Source: Cinclus cinclus (Eukaryota; Chordata; Aves; Passeriformes; Cinclidae). From it: a stretch of 64,000 nucleotides of DNA. Location of the stretch: the NCBI RefSeq assembly GCF_963662255.1, contig NC_085047.1, forward strand, positions 110,667,872 to 110,731,871, written 5' to 3'. Under the pieces are notes generated by a model. The model searched no databases, was not told the origin of the DNA, and saw only the letters and a list, made by a program, of their open reading frames with translations. The position numbers and the translations under genes were made by a program. This document shows, in pieces, positions 51,901 through 62,515 of the stretch (positions within the stretch are counted from its first letter, which is position 1; the number at the start of each line of letters is the position of its first letter).

Positions 51901-53280
51901 CATTTTTGAGCATCTTATGCCTTTTCTACTCTTGCTGTTTCATTGGCATTAATAAAATGTAGATGTTCCTAATCCCATTCACCTGGAAGGTATCACATAT
52001 CCAAGGCATATGATAAAGGTTTGGTTTGGAAATGGTAGCTCTGGGAAACTATCTAGGGTGGCAGCAGACCCTCAGAATGTAATCTCAGTACGAATTTGGA
52101 TGTGGTAGTGTTGTGGTTTGTTTTACTGATTGCTTATGGGACTAGTGGGAAGACACTGGAAAGGCAAGCTGAGAGAAATGGATTATATTTAGAACTATTT
52201 CTGCATCAGAATTGTCTGGAAGAGCATACTGGAACTTGTATTTGGTAAAAATACATAGTATCATTCAACTGACAGAGGGCATCTGTCTCTTTTTCTCCAT
52301 TCATAGAGAAGGAGCTCTCTGTGAGATATGAAGAGAAGGACAATTGAACATAATGAATAAGGACACAGCAGTTTTTCCTGGACTAAAACAATTGATTCTA
52401 AGCTGATATTTGCTTCCTTCAACCCAAATGGAGCAGAATCCATGCGGTGCCCAGAGATGTGTTCCCCATCACATCTCATTCAGTTTAACATCTTATTAGT
52501 TGAAGTCAAATATTTTCATCTCTCATGCCTGTGCTCTTAATGATCTATTCTTCACACATAGCTGGAGTGAGAAATGAACCTACACATACAATAAAAGTGA
52601 GTTTTCACTTTTAAGTAGGCACACTTATAAACATTCGTGCACCATTCTCTGCCCTGTGGCCCACACTACTTTTCAGTCTACAGAGCCAAGCCCTTCTTGA
52701 GAGCTGAAAACAGATTATTTGGAAAAGATAAGTGGAACTGGCCCTGTGGAAGTGACCCAGAATGAGTTGACTTCTGGCATAGTGAAATACCTGAGGCTTT
52801 TAATCTATCTTTTTGGTGGGGCTTCTCTTATTTTTCCTTTCCCATTTCTCTTGATATTTGTCGTGCTATAAAAGTCTTTCCTCAAATTGAAATTTCTTTC
52901 AGTACTGTAGAGCACCTCCTTCATACACTGTCATGTAGCTTTTGCACATCTTTAATAAATGATGACTGCATGTCCACTTCCATATGGACAACCTCACTGG
53001 GGGAACTTCCCTTTGTGGTAGACTTCCACTTAAATGTGCTTGGGGCCAAGCACAATCTAAACCAGTGGCAGGTAAATACCATAAGGTCATGTGCGTAAGA
53101 CTAAAAGTTGTCACCACCTGTGGTCACTCTTCAGATCTCTCAGTTTCAAATTTCTTGGGATAAAGTTTCTTTACAGGTCTTTGCAGAACAAACACCTGGC
53201 CTTGCTTAGCCTGGAGCCTTGTTGATGAGAGTGGCTGAGCACACTGATGTAGAGGGATCAGCACAGACATCTGTGCAAAG
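48991..53280. other. Intergenic sequence, nothing recognised
   Basis: The longest open frame, 166 codons at 51058-51558 on plus, is Ser/Leu/Cys-rich with no domain and looks like chance. Confidence 0.55.
50191..50210. repeat. (TGTC)5 microsatellite
   Basis: Five perfect TGTC units; short. Confidence 0.8.
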
Positions 53281-53629
53281 AATCACAGAACCAGGGAATC
53301 ATTAAGGTTGGAAAAAACCTTCAAAATCATCAAGTCCAACCATGAACCTGTCAGGTTCACCACTAAATCATCTCCAAGCACCCCACCTATGTGTCTTTTT
53401 GAACATTTCCAAGGACTGATTCCACCACTTCCCTGGGATGCTTGACCATCTGTTCTGTGAAGAAATTTTTCCCAGTATTCAGTCTTACCCTGGCACAACT
53501 TGAGGCCATTTCCTCTCCTTCTGTTTCTGGTTACCTGGCAGAGGAGTCCAACCCCCAACCTGGCTACACCCTCCCTGTCAGGGAGATGTGGAGAGCAATA
53601 ATGTCACCCTGAGCCTCCTTTTCTCCAGT
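53281..53629 (-). mobile_element. CR1 LINE fragment
   Basis: Begins AATCACAGAACCAGGGAATC, followed by TTAAGGTTGGAAAAAACCTT, CAAAATCATCAAGTCCAACC and CCTGTCAGGTTCACCACTAA (a CR1 subfamily signature), and ends CCTCCTTTTCTCCAG. Minus orientation, about 350 bp, 5'-truncated. Confidence 0.92.
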
Positions 53630-55415
53630 ACAAAAACACCTGATCTTTTTCTTATGGACTAGCTTCAGTCTACCCTTTTTAATCTTGACAGCACTAGGTT
53701 CTGATTTGGGGTATAGCCTGCATTGCAAACATGGGTGTGAACGGAGAGCAGAACAGCAATCCACAACCTAATTGAAAATTAACAAGATGTAGTGGTCTGG
53801 CTGTAGCAGTGCCAAACCCAGTGCAATTTCTCTGATGATACTTGCCTTTTAATTTTAATAGACAGTGGTTAATCAGGCAAATTATTTTAATTGTGGAAAC
53901 ATTAAAGAAAGAGAACTGAAAATATCATAGCTGTTACTTTCCACTGGCTTTCCAGCACATTGCTGCTAGAACTAGGTGACTTGATCTCTGTGGTAGCAAT
54001 GTGAAAGTGAGACAAGAAGACAGATTGTTTCATCAGGGTCAGTTATGCTTTAAAAAAAATCTTTATAGTCATTGTAACAAGTGAGTGCAACTGTGGTATC
54101 ACACATGTTTACATTATAAGACACAGAGTAAATGAATGTGTTTGAAAGCAGTTCTTTTGGTCTTTTGCTCGGGTGTATCCAGTTGTCAAATAGTGGATGA
54201 ATATCCATTTTTTTCTTAAGAGCAGGTTGTAATTTTCTCTTGGAGTGAAATATTTTCCCAAATTAAAGCACGTTTCCTTCCTGCAGTTAAAAGCTGACTG
54301 AACAAAACTGTATTTTTCAACTCATAAATCCTCTAAAAAGGAAATCTCATTAGTGTAATGAATACATTCAATGGTTGTTTGTTATAGACAATTAACCTCC
54401 ATTAATTGGAGTGATGTGCTCACAGAAGAGAGATTGTTTATTTGACAGAATGATTTTATTTTGTGGGGAGAAGACGACATTTCAGATAACTTGCCAAAAT
54501 AACTTCATTTCTGGGTGATGGCACCAAGTTACTGAGGGCAGTGAAATCTGTCTGCAGAGTTGACACTGCATGACCACGTAGTGGAACTGCAGGTGAAATT
54601 CAGTGCTGATGGGTGGAAAGCAAGCCAAAAAGAGAATTTTCCCAAGATTTACATGCACAACAACAGGGTCTGACCTAACTCTTTCTGCTTGGGAGGCATC
54701 CAGTTTGCTCAGTGGGGAGGTATTTTGGAAGGTTTGAGATATTAACATGTAGAAAAGGGGGAAGCAGGGTGTTCCACTGAGGGGAGTGGCAGGGAAATGG
54801 CTAATCCTACCATGCCCTGATGTGCTTGGGAAAAGGTATTACTGCTCTGTCTCCCTCTGTTTTATTTACTGGCCTTCAAAGACAATTGCTCAGCCACAGA
54901 AAGATGAACTTTATAGTTTGGAGCCCTGATACCACAATCTTTCCTGCTTTTGCAGGCAGCAGAGTGAAAAAGGCAATAATTAGTATATTTTATATTGATC
55001 TTGCATTTTCTTCTGCTGCTGGATTATTTTACTTTCAGCTTTATGATTTTATTAGTAGGTCTAGATAGTTTCTTTTTCTGCTGTTAGTTTTTCCCTGTGA
55101 GACAGAATTGATGCTGCTCTTAGGGATCTCTGTTGTTTGTTACCATCACAAATGTAAGGGAGACATCATTATCTTTATAAAACTTGCATTAGCATTTACT
55201 GATGTGGTTAATTCTTAGGCATTCTGTATCACTGTTGCTGCCTATTGTGAAGCTGAGAAAATGTTAATGGAAAATGGTCCAGTTCTAAAGTGCTGCAATC
55301 AATATGCAATCCTTCTTACATGTTAACCTTTACCATATGGATTTAATATCACATCTGATTTACACCTAATAAAACACAAGCCTGCCTCTAGAATTACTCT
55401 CTCCTTTTTTCTGCA
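53630..55415. other. Intergenic sequence, AT-rich
   Basis: Unique-looking and AT-rich, with a homeodomain-type palindrome at 54397-54411 (CTCCATTAATTGGAG). No gene seen. Confidence 0.5.
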
Positions 55416-55456
<41 letters not shown>

Positions 55457-55460
55457 GTTT
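55416..55460. repeat. (GTTTT)n G/T array
   Basis: A 45-bp run of only T and G in GTTTT/GTTTTT units directly before AG/GATGG at 55461; it could act as the pyrimidine-rich tract of a splice acceptor. Confidence 0.9.
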
Positions 55461-55462
55461 AG

Positions 55463-55659
55463 GATGGTGTATTTTCTGCTTTGGATATTACTGTGTGCTA
55501 CACTTTGCTTGAGGTGAAATCCTATGGCCTTACCCAGCTCCCCTTACCCAAATTCAGCAAAAAACTTCCTGACCTCATTTATCTGACAGCCTTGGATGAA
55601 GCTGGATCTTTTCTTCCAACTCTGTTTACACAGAACAAACCTGGTGAAGAACAGACCAT
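55463..55659 (+). other. Candidate internal exon of an unrecognised transcript
   Basis: A 197-base block bounded by TTTAG at its left and a strong donor GTAAGG at 55660. One frame is open throughout (65 codons, beginning DGVFSALDITVC, ending KPGEEQT). I do not recognise the peptide. The acceptor's T-rich tract comes from a simple repeat, which makes chance more likely. Joined to the block at 62071 the frame stays open, which is the only reason to list it. Confidence 0.18.
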
Positions 55660-58600
55660 GTAAGGAGCATATCCCATGGCAGCTTCCTTGGTGCAGTTAA
55701 ATAATGGAATATGTTTGCAACCAGTACAACCTATTTCAGACCATGGGTCTTTTTTAGCAGATATTTTGTGGTTTTTCTCTTCAGTGCTTTAATTTGTCTC
55801 TTCAAGTTAGAATACTTCAAATCCTGACTGCATTAAAAAGATATGTATTGACTTTCTTCTGTTTTATTAATAAACATTTAACTCCAAGTCATTCATTCAC
55901 CTTCTTCACTTGCTTTTAGAATGGTACTTATTAATGATTTTCTCCTCAGCAGGCCTTACACCCTTCACAGAAGCAAACAACGACTAGCTTAATTCCTCAC
56001 ATACTCATTTATTCTCTTTTCTTCCAGCTTCCTCTGAGCTCAGTGTCATACCTGACCACTTCATACTGTTAGGAGTCAAAAAAAACACAGCAAAGGCTTG
56101 GAAAGTACCAATTATTTTAGTTGTGCTAGTGAATAATAGACTGAAGAGCAAGATGTCTGGAGTACATCAAAGGCCCAGTGAAGGTCTGCAGAGACACCTG
56201 TGTTATTTTAGGGATAAATATGTGCAAGTAATGTATAACTACTGCATTTAAAGATCTGTGGCACAAAGAGAGCACATGGTACTTGCAGTGACAGGAGCTT
56301 GAGAGCACCCTTGGCAGAGGAATAAAGTGACTAACTACAAAGCACGTGGATATTTTCATGATGTGAGTTGATGATCAGTTAGAGAAGCACTAAAAAATAG
56401 GTAAGAGACAAGAAGAATGTAGATGGAGAGAAGCAGTAGGATCGGGGTGCTGGACAGTGAGGTACCTTTGGTGCACAGTGCAGGATCCCACATTCCATGG
56501 ACTCTGCCCTTGGCAGGAAAGCCTGGGGGAAGCTCTTGTGCTGAGCTGGGCAGCAGGACAGGGACAAGGGTGCATTGTCCCTGCATGAGAGGGGTCAGAA
56601 ACAGGCTTGGGGCTTCCCACTGGGTGAGCTGCTGCTCCAGGGCTGCCAGCAATGCCAGAAGTGCCCTGGGGTGAGGGGACTGTGGGGCAGGAATCCTTGG
56701 GAAGATGGATGTTGCCCTGCTGGATGCACAGCACCAGCACCTGCTGAGCCTGATGGTGGTGTCTTCAAGGAGTTTTTAATTCCTCCCTAAAAAGGCAGTA
56801 CCTGGAGAGGCTGCAGGTTTAGATCAGTCCCTGCTTGACAGCCAGGAGTTGTTCATCTAAGACAAGTGATTCTCCAAGACCAATAAATCCTCTTACAGAC
56901 TTATCTCAAATGTCTGTAATATTGCTGTGACCTTGGGATGTCTGATGTCAAGGGTGGGCTCAGTGTGAGAGGAGAAATAGGTTTGAGGTGGTCCCTTGTG
57001 TCTCTTGCTCCCCCTAAACTTCTCAAACAGGCAGTGAGCACCAAGCTGCACACTGAGACCAGAGGGGTTGGTGTTCCATGAAGCATAGTCGTGTTATTTG
57101 AGGCATAGTCACTATTTAAGCAGGTGTCTGTGGAGCCTGAGATCCTGATTATACCATTTCAGTGATGAATTAATTCTTTATGGCCAGAGGTGAATGTGAG
57201 AAGAGCCTCCAGGAGGCCAGACAAGCCCCGTGCAGCCTTTGTGGCAAGAGGCAGGAGCTGTTTTGGGGCAAGAAACAGCTGCTGTGCTGGTGTTAATGCA
57301 GCCACTGAGAGAGCCTCTCCCTCTTAATCTACGGATTTCATAGCCCAACACTCTATTACTTAGTTATAGATTTATAGCTCCCCCTCCCCCCCAAGCATCT
57401 GGCTGCTGTGTATGAAACTCATGGTGGCAATTATAAAACATCTCCTGAGAAGCTATCCTCATCCCTGTGGCCACTGTGACACCGTGGGGGACCAGCAGCC
57501 AGGACCTGGCATGGCATGTGTTGGATGGGCACCTTCTGGCTCAGGAGTGCCTGCTGAGCACCCAGGGCCCACCCCAAACTCTGGTTCAAGTTATACCAGA
57601 GCTGGGACCAGTTTCTGCACCGGGGTGCACGATGGGACCATGGGCAGGGACTGTTTCCTCTGGCAGCAGTAAGAGAGGTCTCTGTTACACCACACAGGTG
57701 GCTTAGTGCTCAGGTCAGAATAGAAATAGATCAGTTAATCTATTTTGTGTCTGATGCAGCATTTTCCCCCCTGTGCAGTTTTTTGTTCCTCATTGGAGCA
57801 ATGATCCCATATGTGGCAATTTGCTCCTCTCAGGGACTGTGCTTGGGGCTGCCTCTGGGCTGGGGTGGGATGGCAGCGTGTGCTGTGCAGGGCTGTCTCT
57901 GAAATGACTCTGTGCATGTATTCCAAGTTTTTAATTCTTGCTGTGAGGTACATCTGAGCTGGCTGCAGGAGCTGGGATCCTCTTTGGAGCCCTGAGAGAG
58001 GAAAGGCAGCTCCTGGACCGTGGCCCATGCTGGAGTCCCTCTGACCACTAGCATTTCCAGATGTGTCCAGAGGAACAGGGAGCCAAAGCACTGCTGCTGC
58101 TGTGAGAGATTCAATGAGGGAAGCGATCTTTTGAAGATAAATGTGTTCCATATGCAGTAGGGGGTTTGGAGGACAGCTGGCACCTCTAATAACAGCCAGA
58201 AGCAAGCAGCCAGCGAGGAGAGAGCCCAGCCATGCTGGTGTCCCCCACAGGATATCACACATGTTATGCTTCCTGCCAGCTGAGATTTCTCTGTATGTTT
58301 CAAAGGTAGCCTGAAGAAAACGTGTTTTTCAGCAGGCAAAGATGTGAAGCTAAAAAAAAGAAAGAATAAAAACTGCACAGTCACTGGCAGAGGTCAGCAT
58401 TCACTACCTGCTATCACGCTGTGCTTCCGAATGGGTCTCTTATTTCCGCAGCATGTGCCGTGCTGGAGTGCAGAGATCTTGGTTGTGGCGGCTCCTTTCC
58501 TTGCAGTGTTGATGGAAGGTTCAAGGGCTGACATCCAGCTGATCCCTGGGCCCTCAGTGTGAGTGTGGAGGCTTTAAGAGCAAGTACATCGTAGTATTTC

Positions 58601-60344
58601 ATTTTACTTTGCAAGTGCTTCAGGTGGGACATGTTATCCTGCAAAGCTCTTTGTCGTTTAAGCACTTCTGCTTTATCTGCACTTGTGTTCCTGTTGAATA
58701 TGTTTGTGGTGTCTAGGTGTTACTGCTGACACCTTTGTGTTTCTCTAAAGTTGAAGGATACTACTTAGACCTGTAGATTTATCCCATTTTCTCCAATCTA
58801 TTTGTAATGATTCGCTTTAAAGGATATCACACTTGTCTTAAAGATTATTGAGGAACTGTTCTGATGCTGCATACAAAACTGGTGCAGAATATTCTTCAAT
58901 GGCTCTGTGAGTACCTCATACTACTTGAAAAATATAGTGTTCTATTTAAGTGAATTTGATTTTTTGGTGCCCATTATCTTCCCAAGTATTTTTATATAAT
59001 TGTTTTACCTACAGAATAGTTAAAAGAATATTAAAAAAATATTTTAATTCTAGTCCAGGCATGTTTACAAATCTTAGTAGGAAATTCAATGGCAAGAGCT
59101 GAGTAAAATCTAGAATCTTTGTTTAGCAGCTTTAATGCTACTCTCAAAAGAACTACACAGATAAAGACTTATCAAAACCTCTGTCACAGTCATCACCTTA
59201 TTTATTTTACAGCATTTTCCAAGTCCTTTGAATTCAAGTCTTCTGCACAGGAGAGTTGTATCTCATCATGCCATGAGCTGGGTAGGTGAGATACACTCAT
59301 TTTCCTCTAAGGAGGTGTTTCAGAAGGAGAAATAATCAGTGGAGGAAGAGAGTAATTTCCTAAGTTTTTATGCTTTTGTTACCTGACTGTAATCTTTCAA
59401 ATTGAAGAGTTCCATCTAGAGGAATCCTATTTCATGAGCTTGGTTTTGCTGGCCTCTTAAAGTGTGTCATGTTCTGTGGCTGAAAATAGATTAATTTAGT
59501 CTCCTTTCTCAATCTTCTGTGTTGAATACCTGTGAATTTCATTGTTTCTTCCTGGCAGTTTTTGAAACAACACTTTAACATCAGTTATTTTCTGATTACA
59601 TTTAAAATATAATTTCCATGTTTCTGTTTATTGAGGTGCTGAAGAGAGAGAGAGAAATTCTGTCCATGTCTGACTGTCACTTATAAATTGGTAACCCAGG
59701 AAGTTACAAGTCTCAGATTTTCCCATCAACAGATATGAGATATATACTTGAGCAAAAGAAATTTAGAGTAACCAAGCAGACTCTGGAAACACTTAAACTA
59801 TGTAATATTATAGAAACTGCTGAATGCAGACAGACCCACTGAGAACTAATACTTCTGCAAATAGATATAAATCTTTGTTCAGTTTGTTTTAGGAATCATT
59901 GTTTCTAAGTGTTTTTTTTTCTTAACCTGTAGAGAAATCTGAAAAAAAAAAAAAAAATCAGCTGAAATACCAACAGAAGCAATTTGCTATTATCCTTTGG
60001 GGTTAGGAGTTAAATTCCTGTTGTTTTTTTATCTAATGAACCTTTTGAGACACCCCTGTGGCTCAGATACTCCAGTTTATCTTTTTTAATATTCTTTGTT
60101 TGTCAAACAGAGATTAAATACCTTGGTAATGTTTAATAATGAAGTCTCATATCTAAAACTATACTGGAATGATCTTTGTATTCAGATGTGTGGAATTTGT
60201 CTAAGACAGAAGCCAGTCAGAAAGAAAAGTTTGGGCTTTTAAAATCACATTAGCAAAAGTGTGGCACAGTGCAATTGGTGGGAATGAGCTGAAGAATTTC
60301 CCCTGTTTATGCTGTGCAACTTGAACTTTGCTGTTGTGGCTTAA
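55660..60344. other. Intergenic (or intronic) sequence, nothing firmly recognised
   Basis: GC content rises at 56.4-58.5 kb, giving overlapping chance frames of up to 184 codons on the minus strand (57735-58384). They have no recognised domain and shared sequence in two frames. The rest is AT-rich. Confidence 0.5.
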
Positions 60345-60349
60345 CTTGA

Positions 60350-61043
60350 TGTCTTGGTTTGAACGACAGATGTCTGCTAAGGAAAGCAGGAACCTTCTTT
60401 GAAATGGCAGATGTACACACCCTCCCTCTGAACTATTATAATTTTGAAATTAAGGGGCTTTTAGGCAAAGATATAGGAATAGGAACAACAGTTCTTTCCT
60501 AGTATGTGTAAATATAAAAACCCTCAAACAAATAAACAACAACTTGATAGAAAAATTAAAATAAAATGCACTAGTACAAAAAAAGAAACACTGACAGAGT
60601 CAGAATACAAGCTGACACCCCATCAGTCAGGGTGCTGGTAGCAGTCCCATTAAAAGGTGGCTGCATCCTCCTGCAGTGACAGATGTGGTTCTGTTGGAGC
60701 AGTGATCCTGTAGAAGGTGCAGTTTTCCTCCAAAGGTCCAGTGATGATGTAGAAGGGTCCAGTTATCCTCTGTGAATCCAATGGAAAAAGGCTACCTTGT
60801 TCCAAATCTCAGAATTTATTTAGGCAGGAAATGTTTGGCTCGTCCCCCTGGGTGGAGCATCTCCCGATGGGATGATGTAATTTTATCAGTCATTCACTGG
60901 GACTCAATGGCCCATTAACAGAAGATATCTCCTGGAGGAAGGATGGGTTGTGGAAAAGATAAAGAACACTGCCCCACCTGGTTTTTAACAGACAGTGATA
61001 GAATACACACTTTTGGGCACATCCTGCATTGCAACCCAAGACA
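60350..61043. mobile_element. Solo LTR of an endogenous retrovirus, 694 bp
   Basis: Starts TGTCTTGGTTTG and ends CAACCCAAGACA, an inverted terminal match, and is flanked by a perfect 5-bp duplication CTTGA at 60345-60349 and 61044-61048. The text (GAAATTAAGGGGCT, GACAGAGTCAGA, GATGTAGAAGGGTCC, ATTAACAGAAGATATCTCC) matches a dispersed passerine LTR I recognise but cannot name with certainty. No internal retroviral genes are present, so it is a solo LTR. Orientation is unclear: TATAAA-like and AATAAA motifs at about 60513-60536 on plus compete with an AATAAA on minus near 60810. Confidence 0.9.
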
Positions 61044-62070
61044 CTTGATTAAAGCAAAGCAAAATAAATCAAAACACAAACACTGGGAACTTCCCCCTGG
61101 CTCTACTTTCCTGAGCAAAATGAACCATACCCTCCAGATCCATGCCCGTGCTGAGAGTGCAGCAGCATCCCTGTGCTGTAGGATCTCCGCTGGGGTGGTT
61201 GAGTTAGTAAAGCCTTGCTAACTGTCCATGCCTGGATGGCTCAGTGAAAGGAGATCAAGAGGACTCTGCAGCTGAGCTCTGTGGAAGGGCCTGAACTTAT
61301 AAAAATGCTAAGAATAGGTCCCTCAGCAGCAATCCTGTGTTGGAAATGCCTGGCTGGAACAACCCAAAACAGATCTGGCAAGGCAATGCCCCAGGAGTTA
61401 ACTGGGATGAATGATCAAGAGCAATCAGTGATTGCACTGGATGAGTGGATAACTTTTTTAAAAGTAGAGATTTGCCTTTGCTGACATGGTTCACATAAAA
61501 AACATAAATACCTTTGAATAGATCAGTAACATTAATTCAGCTGAGCACAGCAGGTAAATTCATTTCTTCACTTAGTTATGTTTTCTTTCCTTTTAAGCTC
61601 AAAGTAGCATGAATTATTTTTTACCTAGTTACATGATTTTACCCAATTAATTAGAAACCAGACCTTATTTCTGATTTCCAACTTAAGGCTTATTTAAATT
61701 TTGATTATATGCTCACAAAAAAATATAACTTCTTTACAATTGTCTTTAGTTTCTTTTTCTGCCAACATTTTCTGAAAGTTTTAGTTGTTGTTTTGAAGAC
61801 AAATTAAAGTCAATTCCATAACCTCAGGCCTAAATCTGTTTGTACCTTTAATGAAATCACATCGTGGTGTGCAATCACAAGTTATTTTATCTAAGCTGAC
61901 ACCTGCCATCTTTTTCTGTTGGTGTTGACTTCAGAATTTGTTGTAGTTTTCTATAACTTTCTCCCTCTTCATTTCATAACTAGCTTTGGAACTGGGTAAT
62001 TTTAGGAATTCAGCAGATGCAAAAACGTAAGTTTTCATGATTTTTATTATCTGTTACACTTCTCTTACAG

Positions 62071-62515
62071 GATGATAACCCCATGGATATTTCTGAACCG
62101 TCGCATGGTGAGACATTTGTTTAGAAGGTATTTCATGTTCTGCTTAAAAATGTGGATGATTTTAAAAGGTTGCCTAAGGACTGCTGAGGCCTTCTGCTCC
62201 TCAGTGTCCAGAAGTGGGATGGTGAAGTTATTGTTCACTGCCTACAGAACGACAAATTAATGGACATGTCCAAAACTATTCAGAAAAAAGTTGCTCATGA
62301 AGAATGTCTATTTATTTGTGCATCTATTTGGTTTACTCACTAAGATTAATTTCATCTCACAAGCAATAATATTTGCATAGTGTAATTTCAGGAAAGACTG
62401 TGATCCATGAAGAAGTTCCCAAACAAGATAACGGTAAAGAAGATTTAATTGTAACAATTTATTGTTCTTCAAAACAATGAGGCTGTTTAATAAAGATGAA
62501 AAAAAGTGTTAGAAA
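62071..62515 (+). other. Candidate terminal exon with poly(A) signal
   Basis: Preceded by a good acceptor (TTCTCTTACAG). In the frame set by the block at 55463, it is open from MITPWIFLNRR to a TAA at 62258-62260. A poly(A) signal AATAAA follows at 62489-62494, so the end given (about 20 bases later) is an estimate. The peptide is basic and unrecognised. An alternative small exon, 62071-62107 with donor GTGAGA, is discussed among the findings. Confidence 0.15.

Noticed and set aside
57735..58384. Minus-strand frames of 175 and 184 codons, one with a signal-peptide-like start
   Set aside because: Two frames of the same DNA are equally open, there is no known domain, and the local GC content is higher; more likely chance than a gene.
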